Assembly (NCBI RefSeq): GCF_004745805.1
Contig: NZ_SRLQ01000002.1
Location: forward strand, 434,001-498,000
Length of the DNA stretch: 64,000 bases
Origin: Mycolicibacterium sp. CH28
GTDB taxonomy: Bacteria; Actinomycetota; Actinomycetes; Mycobacteriales; Mycobacteriaceae
Reading direction: 5' to 3'
This document shows positions 25,615-35,009 of this stretch, piece by piece. How positions within the stretch are numbered: the first letter of the stretch is position 1; each line of letters opens with the position of its first letter. The notes beneath the pieces are model-generated. The model saw only the letters and a program-made list of their open reading frames with translations. It made no database searches and was not told the DNA's origin. A program made the position numbers and the translations under genes.

Positions 25615-26348
25615 ACCCGCGGGCACTGACGGCGCTCGGCCGCAACGATCTTCGCGGCACCTACCGCGATCCATTGCTCGTCATGATCGTGCTCGCCCCG
25701 GTGATCTGGACGGCCGGGGTCGCCGTCCTGACCCCTCATTTCACCGACCTGCTGGCTCAGCGTTACGACTTCGACCTGGTCCCGTACTACCCGCTCGTGC
25801 TGACCGCCTTCCTGCTGCTGACGAGCATCGCGATCGTCGGCGGGCTCGGGGCCTTCCTGGTACTGGACGAGATCGATGCCGGCACTCTGGCGGCGCTGAG
25901 GGTGACACCACTGCCGTTGGGTGCATTCTTCGCCTATCGCGCCGCCACGGTCATGGTGGTGACGACGGCGTACGTCGTCGGGACGATGTCGTTCAGCGGA
26001 ATCCTGGAGCCGGGCGTCGCACCGGCACTGATACCGATCGGCTTGTTGGCCGGACTGTCGGCGGTGGTGACGCTGCTGCTCATTGTCACTCTGGCGAACA
26101 ACAAGATTCAGGGACTGGCGGCGCTCCGCGGCCTGGGCATGCTCATCGCCGGCCTGCCCTGCCTCCCATGGTTCGTCCGCTCCGACTGGAGTATGGCCTT
26201 CGGTGTGCTACCGCCGTATTGGGCCGCCAAAGCGTTCTGGCTGGCGAGCAGCCACGACGCCTGGTGGCCATACCTGCTGGGCGGGTTCGCCTATAACCTG
26301 GCAATCTCCTGGCTGCTCTTTCGACGGTTCGTCGCAAGGAATACGTGA
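25611..26348 (+). CDS. ABC-2 exporter permease, second subunit
   Basis: A 245-residue membrane protein with six hydrophobic spans and the ABC-2 coupling loop DEIDAGTLAALRVTPLPLGAFF. The ATG overlaps the previous stop by four bases. Two different half-size permeases imply a heterodimeric channel with the ATPase at 24041. Confidence 0.85.
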   Translation: MNPRALTALGRNDLRGTYRDPLLVMIVLAPVIWTAGVAVLTPHFTDLLAQRYDFDLVPYYPLVLTAFLLLTSIAIVGGLGAFLVLDEIDAGTLAALRVTPLPLGAFFAYRAATVMVVTTAYVVGTMSFSGILEPGVAPALIPIGLLAGLSAVVTLLLIVTLANNKIQGLAALRGLGMLIAGLPCLPWFVRSDWSMAFGVLPPYWAAKAFWLASSHDAWWPYLLGGFAYNLAISWLLFRRFVARNT

Positions 26349-26556
26349 TGACAAACTCTGCCGCGTTGACGCCGTGGTGATCTTGGCCGCCGGACGCCGT
26401 GGCGGCCGTGCGGAACACTCCTTTCCGGAATGTGACTTCCCACTGTTCACGTCATCGCCGCATCGCTGGACGGCGCCGTCGGCGAAAAGTGACTAAGCTG
26501 GCGCCTTTCCGGCGGTCGGCGGCCAGTCGCACCGCAGGATGAACCGAGGAGCGCAC

Positions 26557-27831
26557 ATGCCCGCCGAAGCGCCGTCACCCGCCGCACCGAAAGGCCAGGC
26601 CGGTCACATCCGGCTGACCTCACACCGCGGCGCCGACACCGCCCTGCCGATTCGGTGGGGTGCGGCCACCGCCGCCGAACGCGGGCCGTTGATCGGGACC
26701 ACCAGCACCCGCAGCCACCGCAACGTCATCGGCACCCACAGCGGCTCCTACAGCGTGTACCGCGCGCTGGCGGTGGCGGCCGGTGCGCTGTCCCGCGAGC
26801 ATCGTGCGGACCTGACCAACACCGCGCCCACCGACAGCATCGGCCCGTATCCGCAATGGGGTTCAGCCGAGGCGATCGTGAGCCTGGACCCGTGGGGCGC
26901 CATGGTCGCCGAGGCGTTCGCCACCGAACTGGCCGCCGGGCACGATATCCGCCCGACCATCGCGGTCACCAAGGCGCACGTGATCCTTCCCGAGATCACC
27001 GAGGCCATCGACAAGGGCCGGCTGCACCCCGACGGCCGGCTGCTGCTGCCCGGCGGAGCTGCCCTGGTGACCAAGGCCGCGATCGAACCGGTCTGGTATC
27101 TGCCCGGTGTGGCGCAGCGCTTCGGCTGCACCGAGGCACATCTGCGCCGGATGCTGTTCGAGGAGACCGGGGGCATGTATCCCGAGCTGGTCACCCGCTC
27201 CGACCTGGAAGTGTTCCTGCCGCCGATCGGCGGGCAGACCGTCTACATCTTCGGCGACCCGGGCGATCTCGCCGATCCTGCGGTGGAGTTGACCGCCCGC
27301 GTCCACGACGAATGCAACGGCTCGGATGTGTTCGGCTCCGACATATGCACCTGCCGGCCGTACCTGACCCACGCCATCGAGGAATGCATCCTCGGTGCGC
27401 AGCGCGGCGGGGTGGGGCTGGTCTCCTACTCCCGCAAAGAGGGACGCGCCCTGGGCGAGGTGACCAAGTTCCTGGTCTACAACGCCCGTAAACGCCAGGA
27501 GGGCGGTGACACCGCCGAAAGCTACTTCGCGCGCACCGAATGTGTGGCCGGCGTGCAGGACATGCGGTTCCAGGAGCTGATGCCCGACGTACTGCACTGG
27601 CTGGGGATCCGCAAGATCCACCGCCTGGTGTCGATGAGCAACATGAAGTACGACGCCATCGTCGGCTCGGGAATCGAAGTGGGAGAACGGGTCAACATCC
27701 CCGACGAGCTCATCCCGGCCGACGCCCGGGTGGAGATCGACGCCAAGATGGCCGCCGGCTACTTCACCCCCGGTCCGGTGCCCGACGCCGCCGAGCTGAA
27801 GAAGGCCAAGGGCCGGGGACTGGACGGGTGA
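26557..27831 (+). CDS. GTP cyclohydrolase II homologue of the URC uracil-catabolism pathway
   Basis: A 424-residue protein whose second half is GTP-cyclohydrolase-II-like: C253-x10-C264-x-C266 (ECNGSDVFGSDICTC) supplies the zinc ligands, and YSRKEGRALGE replaces the usual YLRQEGRGIGL. An N-terminal 190-residue extension and the neighbours (DUF1688 and Upp) match yeast URC1, which acts on a uracil-derived nucleotide rather than in riboflavin synthesis. GAGGAG five bases before ATG 26557 marks the start; an ATG at 26539 is weaker. Confidence 0.85.
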   Translation: MPAEAPSPAAPKGQAGHIRLTSHRGADTALPIRWGAATAAERGPLIGTTSTRSHRNVIGTHSGSYSVYRALAVAAGALSREHRADLTNTAPTDSIGPYPQWGSAEAIVSLDPWGAMVAEAFATELAAGHDIRPTIAVTKAHVILPEITEAIDKGRLHPDGRLLLPGGAALVTKAAIEPVWYLPGVAQRFGCTEAHLRRMLFEETGGMYPELVTRSDLEVFLPPIGGQTVYIFGDPGDLADPAVELTARVHDECNGSDVFGSDICTCRPYLTHAIEECILGAQRGGVGLVSYSRKEGRALGEVTKFLVYNARKRQEGGDTAESYFARTECVAGVQDMRFQELMPDVLHWLGIRKIHRLVSMSNMKYDAIVGSGIEVGERVNIPDELIPADARVEIDAKMAAGYFTPGPVPDAAELKKAKGRGLDG

Positions 27832-29075
27832 GCCGGGCCTTCGACGTCGACTTCGACACACCGGCCGGGGCGGCCGCCGCGCTGCGCAGCACGCGCGCCG
27901 TTCGCGAACGCGCCGGGTATCTGACCGAACGGACCCGCGCCGGGGACTCACCCTGGTTCACCGTGCACGACGAGGCGCTGGCGGCTGCCGCCGGCGAGGT
28001 CGCCGACGTCACCCGGAACAACTACCCGCAACTGCAGATCCCGTTCCACAGCCGGTGGCGCCACTTCGAGGCCGGCGGCCTGAACCGCAAGGCCGAACTG
28101 GACCGGATGCTGGCCGAGCGGGACGGTCCGGCCCGGGCCCGCGCAATGGTCGACCTCACCGTGGTCAGCGTGCTGCTCGACGCCGGCGCCGGACCCACCT
28201 GGACCTACCGCGAACCGTCGACCGGTCTACGGCTGGGCCGCTCGGAAGGCTTGGGGGTGGCCAGCTTTCGCGCATTCACCGCGGGACTGTTCTCCGCCGA
28301 CCCCGATGACCCGCTGCGGGTCGACGCGGCAGGGCTGGCCCGGCTCAGCGCGCAGCAGCTGGCCGAGGCGTTCCAGGCCGACGCCGACAACCCGCTGGTG
28401 GGCATCGACGGTCGGCACACCCTCCTGCACCGGCTGGGCCTGGCACTGGCCGGCGCACCGCAGACATTCGGCGCCGACGGTAGGCCCGGCGGACTGGTCG
28501 ACGCGCTGTGCCCGCCGGGCAGCGAAGCCGTGCACGCCCACGACATCCTCACCGCGCTCCTGACCTCGCTGGGCGGAATCTGGCCCAGCGCCACAATGAT
28601 CGGCGATCAGAGCGTCGGCGACTGCTGGCACCACGATGCGGTGCCGGGTACCGGCCTGACCGCGGGCTGGATGCCGTTCCACAAACTGTCGCAGTGGCTC
28701 ACCTATTCGCTGCTGGAGCCCTTCGGCTGGTCCGGGGTGACCGTCACGGGTCTCGACGAGCTGACCGGGTTGCCCGAGTATCGCAACGGCGGCCTGCTGC
28801 TCGACACCGGGGTGCTGCGGTTGCGTGACCCGAACTCGGCGCACCAACGGTTCACCGCCGCAGACGAACTCGTGGTCGAGTGGCGCGCACTGACGGTGAC
28901 GCTGCTCGACGAGCTGGCCCCGCTGGTGCGCGCCGCGCTCGGGGTGGACGCCACCCGGATGCCCTTGGCATGTGTACTGGAAGGCGGCACCTGGGCCGCC
29001 GGGCGGGCGCTCGCGCAACGGCTGCGTGACGGTCAACCGCCGCTGACGGTGGTCAGCGACGGCACGGTGTTCTAA
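27828..29075 (+). CDS. URC4/Urg3 family protein (DUF1688)
   Basis: A 415-residue soluble protein matching DUF1688 along its length, with blocks [30 protein letters not shown] and [22 protein letters not shown]4 is required for uracil breakdown in fungi, though its reaction is not firmly known. The GTG at 27828 overlaps the stop of the URC1-like gene (GTGA). It lies 11 bases before upp. Confidence 0.87.
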   Translation: MSRAFDVDFDTPAGAAAALRSTRAVRERAGYLTERTRAGDSPWFTVHDEALAAAAGEVADVTRNNYPQLQIPFHSRWRHFEAGGLNRKAELDRMLAERDGPARARAMVDLTVVSVLLDAGAGPTWTYREPSTGLRLGRSEGLGVASFRAFTAGLFSADPDDPLRVDAAGLARLSAQQLAEAFQADADNPLVGIDGRHTLLHRLGLALAGAPQTFGADGRPGGLVDALCPPGSEAVHAHDILTALLTSLGGIWPSATMIGDQSVGDCWHHDAVPGTGLTAGWMPFHKLSQWLTYSLLEPFGWSGVTVTGLDELTGLPEYRNGGLLLDTGVLRLRDPNSAHQRFTAADELVVEWRALTVTLLDELAPLVRAALGVDATRMPLACVLEGGTWAAGRALAQRLRDGQPPLTVVSDGTVF

Positions 29076-29086
29076 GGGGCAAAGCG

Positions 29087-29716
29087 ATGCATGACGTCCA
29101 TCTGATCGACCATCCGCTGGTGCAGCACAAGCTCACCCTGATGCGGCGAAAAGAGACCTCGACCAACACGTTTCGCCGGCTGGCCAACGAGGTCTCCACA
29201 CTGCTGGCCTACGAGGTGCTGCGCGACACCCCCACCCAGGAGGTCGACGTCGACACCCCGCTGGAGGCCACCACCGGCGTCGTCATCGACGGCAAGAAAC
29301 TGGTCTTCGTGGCGATCATGCGGGCCGGCACCGGCATCCTCGACGGGATCCTGACGGTGGTGCCCGGCGCCCGGGTCGGACACATCGGCTTGTACCGCGA
29401 TCCCAAGACCCATGTCGCCGTGGAGTACTACTTCAAGATGCCCAGCGACCTGCACGAGCGCGAGGTGGTGATCGTCGACCCGATGCTGGCCACCGGCAAC
29501 TCGGCGGTCGCCGCCGTCGACCGGCTCAAGGAGTTCAATCCCCGCTCGATCAAGTTCGTCTGCCTGCTGACCTGCCCGCAGGGCATCGCCGCGCTGCACG
29601 AAGCCCATCCGGAGGTGCCCATCTACACCGCCGCGGTGGACCGGGGACTCGACGAGCACGGGTACATCGTTCCCGGCCTGGGTGACGCCGGAGACCGCAT
29701 CTTCGGCACCAAATAG
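29087..29716 (+). CDS. upp: uracil phosphoribosyltransferase
   Basis: A 209-residue enzyme that joins uracil and PRPP to give UMP. The PRPP loop is [14 protein letters not shown] and the uracil-binding C-terminus is [17 protein letters not shown]. In the URC pathway UMP formation precedes ring opening, which explains the operon with the URC1- and URC4-like genes. AAGGGG precedes the ATG. The stop is seven bases from the stop of the convergent SHOCT gene. Confidence 0.93.
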   Translation: MHDVHLIDHPLVQHKLTLMRRKETSTNTFRRLANEVSTLLAYEVLRDTPTQEVDVDTPLEATTGVVIDGKKLVFVAIMRAGTGILDGILTVVPGARVGHIGLYRDPKTHVAVEYYFKMPSDLHEREVVIVDPMLATGNSAVAAVDRLKEFNPRSIKFVCLLTCPQGIAALHEAHPEVPIYTAAVDRGLDEHGYIVPGLGDAGDRIFGTK

Positions 29717-29723
29717 ACTCCGC

Positions 29724-29993
29724 TCACACCTGCGAATTGGCGCGCAGCACGGCGAGGCGCTGCTGATATTCGGCCTCATCGATCTCCCCGCGGGCGAATC
29801 GCGCGGCAAGGACTTGTCCGGGTGACTCGTGGGAGGGCAGCGAGGCCGGCAACGCTCGCGCCCCAGGGGCGCCGACGATGGAGCGGACCAGCGCGACGAT
29901 TCCCACAATCACCAATATCCAGAACAGCACCATCCCGATAGCCATGCCCGCGTAGCCCCACCCACCCATACCGTGGTCGTACCAGAACATCAT
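29724..29993 (-). CDS. SHOCT-domain membrane protein
   Basis: An 89-residue protein with one membrane span (MAIGMVLFWILVIVGIVALV) and a C-terminal SHOCT motif (LAARFARGEIDEAEYQQRLAVL). SHOCT is a short helix pair found at the ends of many bacterial membrane proteins, perhaps for oligomerisation. AGGAGG precedes two adjacent ATGs (29993 and 29990); either may be used. Confidence 0.8.
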   Translation of the reverse strand: MMFWYDHGMGGWGYAGMAIGMVLFWILVIVGIVALVRSIVGAPGARALPASLPSHESPGQVLAARFARGEIDEAEYQQRLAVLRANSQV

Positions 29994-30100
29994 CGGACCT
30001 CCTACTTTCCCGTGAGCTCCACGCTTCACCGGTTCGACAGGGGTGCTGTGGTCGTTCTGTGAAGATCTGATGAAGAACCACGGCCACTCGCGGGGGGACC

Positions 30101-30787
30101 TCACCCGTGGTGGTCGTGATGTCCGTCCGTGTCCAGACTCGATTCGACCATCGGTCGACCCGGATCGGCCGGGGCAGGGCCAGTCAGCGACGGCTCCGAG
30201 GAGTGGTGGCCCGGCACGGGAGCATCCCGAGTCACCTGATGTCCGCTCTGCGCTTCGGCCGGACCATGATCGTGAGGCCCGTGGCCAGACAGACTCGAGA
30301 CCAGCCCTGCCGTGACCGCCGCGGCCACGATGCCATTTGCGCCGAGCAGGACCAGTGCCCTACCCACACCTGAAACCTGTTGTGCCCGTGTGCACCGGAG
30401 CCAGGCCCACGCCGCACCCATCACGACGTAGAACTGCAGCAGCAATACGGAGATGCCGGCAGCATCCACCGCTTCCGGCTCACCGGCGCCGGGTCCGAAC
30501 GGAACGCCTATCGTCCGGGAATGTACCCATAGGGCGATCGCACCCGCATTGGCCACGATGCCGGCGGCCAGGATCAGCGCGGTGGGGCGCAGCCAAGCGA
30601 GAATTGCCCAAACCAATTGCAGCAGACCGATCGACGCGAAGAACACCCCCGACAGCACCCAGTGCTGCCAGTGCGCCGGCGCTACCCCTAGATGGATCGC
30701 TGCCGCACCGGCGGAGGCGATCGCGGCGCACCGCGAAGCCAGCCGGCTCTCGACACCTCTTCCTACCCTTGTGGTCATCGCCGACAT
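30101..30787 (-). CDS. uncharacterised membrane protein with His-rich tail
   Basis: About 228 residues with five hydrophobic segments (AIHLGVAPAHWQHWVLSGVFF, LILAAGIVANAGAIALW, VLLLQFYVVMGAAWAWL and others). The last 60 residues are rich in His, Pro and Asp, ending DGHHDHHG, with GHGPHDHG earlier; this tail may bind metal. The start is uncertain (ATG 30787 or 30778). It lies divergent from the GT39 gene and 107 bases upstream of the SHOCT gene. I do not recognise a named family. Confidence 0.6.
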   Translation of the reverse strand: MSAMTTRVGRGVESRLASRCAAIASAGAAAIHLGVAPAHWQHWVLSGVFFASIGLLQLVWAILAWLRPTALILAAGIVANAGAIALWVHSRTIGVPFGPGAGEPEAVDAAGISVLLLQFYVVMGAAWAWLRCTRAQQVSGVGRALVLLGANGIVAAAVTAGLVSSLSGHGPHDHGPAEAQSGHQVTRDAPVPGHHSSEPSLTGPAPADPGRPMVESSLDTDGHHDHHG

Positions 30788-30899
30788 GGTCGCACCGGAT
30801 CGCCGCGGGGCGCGAGCGGCATCCGATAACGTTCGGATGCCGAATCGGCTACGGCGCTGGCAGCGTCCTCCCAGCCAACAGTCAGCCAGGGATGGGTCA

Positions 30900-32771
30900 A
30901 TGGCTGCTGTGACAACGACGGCCCCTGACCGGGCGAACCCGTCTCGTTGGGAGCGAATCGGCCTGGTGGCCCTGCTGGCCGGCACTGCGGTCATGTACCT
31001 GTGGAACATCACCGTCAACGGGATGGGCAACCAGTTTTACGCCGGCGCCGCGCAGGCAGGATCCGAAAACTGGGAAGCCCTGCTGTTCGGCTCGCTGGAT
31101 TCGGCGAACTTCATCACCGTCGACAAGCCGCCGGTATCGCAGTGGGTGATGGGCCTGTCCGGTCAGCTGTTCGGGTTCAGCAGCGCCAGCATGCTGGTGC
31201 CCGAGGCGCTCATGGGGGTGGCCACGGTCTGGCTGCTGTACGCCGCAGTGGCCCGGGTCTGCGGCCCGCGGGCAGGTCTGCTGGCCGGCGCCGCACTCGC
31301 ATTGACGCCGGTTGCCGCGTTGATGTTCCGGTTCAACAATCCCGATGCCGCGATGGTTCTGCTGATGACTGCGTCGGCGTACTGCACGGTGCGCGCGGTG
31401 GAGCGGGCCAGTGGCAGGTGGCTGGCCTGGGCCGGGGTCGCACTCGGGTTCGCCTTCCTGGCCAAGATGCTCGAAGGTCTGATGATCGTCCCGGCCATGG
31501 GGCTGGCGTACCTGGTCGCCGCGCCGGCGACGCTGCCGCGGCGGGTGCTGCACCTGCTCGGTGCGGCGGGCGCATTCATCGTGTCGGCGGGGTGGTTCGT
31601 CGTGCTGACCCTGCTGTGGCCGGCGTCGTCGCGGCCCTACATCGCCGGGTCGACTGACAACAACTTCATGAACCTGGTGCTCGGCTATAACGGGTTCGCC
31701 CGGGTGTCGGGACACAACCACATGGACTTCGGCGGGCATGATCCCCTCGGTAACTCAGCCGGGGATCAACTACGCCCCGCGCACCTGGGCGGGTTCGGCG
31801 GACAGCGCGAAGGCCTGGGCCGGTTGTTCTCCGGTGAGTTCGGTTTCGAGATCGGCTGGCTGGTCCCGGCCGCGGTGCTGGCACTGATCCTGGTCCTGGT
31901 CTCCCGCGGTCGCGCCCCACGCACCGACCGCGTCCGCGCCGGAGCACTGTTGTTCGGCAGCTGGCTGCTGATCGACGGCCTGGTGCTGAGCTACATGAAG
32001 GGCATGGTGCACCCGTACTACTGCCTGTCGCTGGCGCCCGCGGTGGCTGGCATGGCCGGAATCGGAGCGCACGAGATGTGGACGCGCCGGCAGTCATGGT
32101 TCGGCCGCCTCGGCCTGACTGCGCTGATCCTGGTGACCGGCGTCTGGAGCTGGTGGGTGCTGGGCCGCAGCGATGACTGGCTGCCCGCATTGCGGTGGGC
32201 GATCCTGGCCGCGTCTGCGGTTGCCGCGATCGCGGTTGTCGCCGCGATACCCGGGCGGCGCCGGGTCACGGTGGTCGCCGCCGCAGTGGGTGTGGCCGCG
32301 GTACTGGCCGGACCTGCCGCCTACGCGGTGGCCACCCTAGGCGTCGCACACCATGGCGGCGGCCCGACAGTGGGGCCGTCGCGTCCCGACAATGGCGTCA
32401 AGGGAAAGGCTTTCGGCGAATCCCAGGACAACCCGAAGCTGGCCGCGCTGTTGCGGGCCACCAACACGAAGTGGTCGGCGGCGACGGTCGGCTCGTCGAC
32501 GGCGGCCGGACTGGAACTGTCCAGCCATACCGCCGTCATGGCGATCGGCGGATTCACCGGCCGCGACCCCGCACCCACGTTGAACGAGTTCAAGGCTTAC
32601 GTCGCCGCTGGGCAGGTGGCCTACTACGTCGTGGAAAAGGACTCGCGGGGCAAGGCGGGCGGCTGGCCGTTCGACGGCAACCACACCGATATCTCGGACT
32701 GGGTCGGCGCGACATTCCCAGTTATCCAGGCCGGCAACGCCGATGTCTACGATCTGTCGCGGCCCAAATAG
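30900..32771 (+). CDS. GT39/ArnT-like membrane glycosyltransferase
   Basis: A 623-residue polytopic protein of the GT-C superfamily. After the first span, NWEALLFGSLDSANFITVDKPP carries the acidic and DKPP motifs of PMT/ArnT-type enzymes, which move a sugar from a polyprenyl-phosphate donor at the outer face. About twelve spans follow, then a soluble C-terminal domain of 140 residues (YkcA/B-like). ATG 30900 is chosen; an in-frame ATG at 30837 is possible. The acceptor is not evident. Confidence 0.85.
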   Translation: MAAVTTTAPDRANPSRWERIGLVALLAGTAVMYLWNITVNGMGNQFYAGAAQAGSENWEALLFGSLDSANFITVDKPPVSQWVMGLSGQLFGFSSASMLVPEALMGVATVWLLYAAVARVCGPRAGLLAGAALALTPVAALMFRFNNPDAAMVLLMTASAYCTVRAVERASGRWLAWAGVALGFAFLAKMLEGLMIVPAMGLAYLVAAPATLPRRVLHLLGAAGAFIVSAGWFVVLTLLWPASSRPYIAGSTDNNFMNLVLGYNGFARVSGHNHMDFGGHDPLGNSAGDQLRPAHLGGFGGQREGLGRLFSGEFGFEIGWLVPAAVLALILVLVSRGRAPRTDRVRAGALLFGSWLLIDGLVLSYMKGMVHPYYCLSLAPAVAGMAGIGAHEMWTRRQSWFGRLGLTALILVTGVWSWWVLGRSDDWLPALRWAILAASAVAAIAVVAAIPGRRRVTVVAAAVGVAAVLAGPAAYAVATLGVAHHGGGPTVGPSRPDNGVKGKAFGESQDNPKLAALLRATNTKWSAATVGSSTAAGLELSSHTAVMAIGGFTGRDPAPTLNEFKAYVAAGQVAYYVVEKDSRGKAGGWPFDGNHTDISDWVGATFPVIQAGNADVYDLSRPK

Positions 32772-33869
32772 TCAGGCGGCTCGAGACAGATCCGCGGCAT
32801 CGCGGCTCACCCGGGTCGGCAGCGCCAGCTTGACGATCTTGCGCACCACGCTGGCGAACTGTGTGGGCAGCGGCCCCGCGTTGTAGGGGATCCCGTAACG
32901 CTCGCAGATCTCGCGAACCTGCGGGGCGATCTCGGCGTAGCGTCGCGCAGGCACGTCGGGGAACAGGTGGTGCTCGATCTGGTGGGACAGATTGCCCGAC
33001 AGGATGTGGAACAGCTTGCCTCCGGTCAGATTCGCCGACCCGAGCACCTGGCGGAAGTACCACTGGCCGCGCGTCTCGTTGCGGGTCTGCTCGACCGAGA
33101 ATTCGCTCGTGCCCTCCGGGAAGTGGCCGCAGAAGATGATCGCGTAGGACCACACGTTGCGCATCAGGTTGGCGGTCAGGTTCCCGGCGAACACGAACGG
33201 CGCGAACGGCCCGGCCAGCAGCGGGAAGGCCAGGTAGTCCTTGGCGAGCTGGCGACGGGTCTTGCGCCAGATCTCCTCGATGATCTCGCGCTTGTCGGCC
33301 AGCGAGATCTCCCCGGCCCGGATCCGGTCCGCTTCCACCTCGTGCAGGGCCACCCCGTACTGGAAGAGCACCATCAGCAGGAAGGCGTACAGCGGATTGC
33401 CGAGGTAGTAGGGGCGCCACGGCTGGTCGGGGCTCATCCGCAGGATGCCGTAGCCGATGTCGCGATCCATGCCGACGATGTTGGTGTAGGTGTGGTGGGA
33501 GAAGTTGTGCGAATGCCGCCACTGGTCGGCCGGGCAGGCGGTGTCCCATTCGAAGGTGCGTCCGCACAGCGCGGGATCACCGGTCCACTCGTACTGGCCG
33601 TGCATGACGTTGTGGCCGATCTCCATGTTGTCGAGGATCTTCGAGATCCCCAGCAGTGCGGTACCGGCCAGCCAGGCCGGCGGGAAGATGCCGGCGAACA
33701 GCAGGGCCCGCCCGGCGATCTCCATGCCGCGCTGGGTCTTGATGACGCGGCGGATGTAGTCGACGTCGGTCTGGCCGAGGTCGGCGACGACCCGTTCCTT
33801 GATGGCGTCGAGTTCGCGGCCGAAGGCCTCGGCCTGCTCGGGGGTCAGTGTGACGGTTTGCTGGGTCAT
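32772..33869 (-). CDS. membrane acyl-CoA delta-9 desaturase, DesA3-like
   Basis: A 365-residue fatty acid desaturase with three histidine boxes: H86NVMH90, H121NFSHH126 and HQIEHH in the last third, which bind the di-iron centre. Two hydrophobic pairs span the membrane. It inserts a cis double bond into stearoyl- or palmitoyl-CoA. It is placed 17 bases after its ferredoxin-reductase-type partner, the same pairing as Rv3230c and desA3 (Rv3229c) in M. tuberculosis. The much longer open frame upstream belongs to another gene. Confidence 0.92.
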   Translation of the reverse strand: MTQQTVTLTPEQAEAFGRELDAIKERVVADLGQTDVDYIRRVIKTQRGMEIAGRALLFAGIFPPAWLAGTALLGISKILDNMEIGHNVMHGQYEWTGDPALCGRTFEWDTACPADQWRHSHNFSHHTYTNIVGMDRDIGYGILRMSPDQPWRPYYLGNPLYAFLLMVLFQYGVALHEVEADRIRAGEISLADKREIIEEIWRKTRRQLAKDYLAFPLLAGPFAPFVFAGNLTANLMRNVWSYAIIFCGHFPEGTSEFSVEQTRNETRGQWYFRQVLGSANLTGGKLFHILSGNLSHQIEHHLFPDVPARRYAEIAPQVREICERYGIPYNAGPLPTQFASVVRKIVKLALPTRVSRDAADLSRAA

Positions 33870-33886
33870 GGTGGTGCCCTTTCGGT

Positions 33887-34933
33887 TCACAGCGCGAGTT
33901 CGACGTCGCCGAGGGGGACCGACACGCAGATCTGCACGTCTTCCTCTTCGGCGGTCGATACCGCGCCGGTGGTCAGGTTGCGCACCGCGCCGCGGTGCTT
34001 GCGGCGGGTGCAGGTGTGGCAGATGCCCATCCGGCATCCGCTCTTCGGTGTCAGCCCGGCGGCCTCGGCCTGCTCGAGCAGGGGACGGCCGTCGTCGGTA
34101 ACGGCAATTGTGCTGTCGCGGAAGGTGATCCGTCCGCCCGACGGGCTGTCGGGGACGACGAACGGGGTGGGGATGAAGCTCTCCGAGCGCGCGGTTGGGC
34201 ACAGGCTCGTGACGGCGTCGACGAGTGCCGGTGGCCCGCAGACGAAGACCGCGTCCGGGTCGGGCATGGCGGCGTCCAGGTGTTCGGCGTCGAAGTAACC
34301 GGTCAGCTCGCCACCCGGTGAGCGGGTGTAGCCGTGCAGCACCCGAACCGGCATCGCGGCCAGCTCGTCTCGGTAGTCCGCATCCGTGGGAGTTGGCGAG
34401 TAGTGCACGAAGGCGATCTCGCCGTCGAAGCCCTCGGCCTGCAGCGTGCGCAGCATCGACATCACCGGGGTGATGCCGCTTCCGCCGGAGACGAACAGGA
34501 TCCGGCGTGGTCGCGGGTTGGGCAGTACGAAGTCGCCGGCCGGTTCGGTCAGGCCCACCACCAGGCCGGGGCGGGCGTGCCGGAACAGATGCTCGGACAC
34601 CGTCCCGCCGTCGTGCCGGCCGATGGTGAGCTCCACGAGGGGAGCAGCTTCCGCGTTGGCCGGCGAGTAGCACCGGGTGTGTCTGCGGCCGTCGATCTCG
34701 ACGGTGACGCTTACGTGCTGGCCGGCCCGATGGCCGACGACGGCCTCGTTCGGCTCGAGCACCAGGGTCACGCTGCGTGGAGTGGACCGCCGCACGTCGA
34801 GCACCTTGGCTCGTGCTTCGGTCGTCCATACCGGGTCCACCAGCTCGGTGTAGCGGTCCACGCCGTGCGGGCCGGTGAGCAGATCGACCAGCGGTGACCG
34901 GAGCACCTTGTTGGTCAAAGTTTCAGTGAACAT
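33887..34933 (-). CDS. desaturase electron donor: FAD/NADPH and 2Fe-2S oxidoreductase (Rv3230c-like)
   Basis: A 348-residue ferredoxin-NADP reductase-type protein. Residues 60-160 bind FAD (RCYSPANAEA), residues 165-260 bind NAD(P)H (ILFVSGGSGITPVMSML), and the C-terminus is a plant-type 2Fe-2S domain (CRMGICHTC and a last Cys in VQICVSVP). It passes electrons to the desaturase next to it. ATG 34933 follows GAGGA; a palindrome covers this start codon. Confidence 0.9.
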   Translation of the reverse strand: MFTETLTNKVLRSPLVDLLTGPHGVDRYTELVDPVWTTEARAKVLDVRRSTPRSVTLVLEPNEAVVGHRAGQHVSVTVEIDGRRHTRCYSPANAEAAPLVELTIGRHDGGTVSEHLFRHARPGLVVGLTEPAGDFVLPNPRPRRILFVSGGSGITPVMSMLRTLQAEGFDGEIAFVHYSPTPTDADYRDELAAMPVRVLHGYTRSPGGELTGYFDAEHLDAAMPDPDAVFVCGPPALVDAVTSLCPTARSESFIPTPFVVPDSPSGGRITFRDSTIAVTDDGRPLLEQAEAAGLTPKSGCRMGICHTCTRRKHRGAVRNLTTGAVSTAEEEDVQICVSVPLGDVELAL

Positions 34934-34941
34934 ATGTACAC
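34926..34941. promoter_or_regulatory. palindrome over the reductase start, candidate operator
   Basis: GTGAACATATGTACAC is a 16-base dyad with one mismatched pair. It covers the ATG at 34933 of the reductase-desaturase operon and shares the GTGAAC half-site with the dyad at 34994-35009. Confidence 0.5.
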
Positions 34942-34993
34942 CATCCTCGGCGAAACTCCACGTCGTCAAGGGGTCGGACCAGTGTGTGGTAGG

Positions 34994-35009
34994 GTTCACA
35001 ACAGTGAAC
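34994..35009. promoter_or_regulatory. dyad at the TetR start, candidate autoregulatory operator
   Basis: GTTCAC-AACA-GTGAAC is a perfect inverted repeat that overlaps the GTG start of the TetR gene. A TAGGGT -10 box (34990-34995) sits at its left edge, so bound repressor would block this leaderless-looking promoter. Confidence 0.6.

Noticed and set aside
32772..34829. 685-codon frame including the desaturase
   Set aside because: Only the part from 33869 has desaturase motifs and a start with ribosome-binding context; the upstream part is antisense-like shadow of the reductase gene in another frame.
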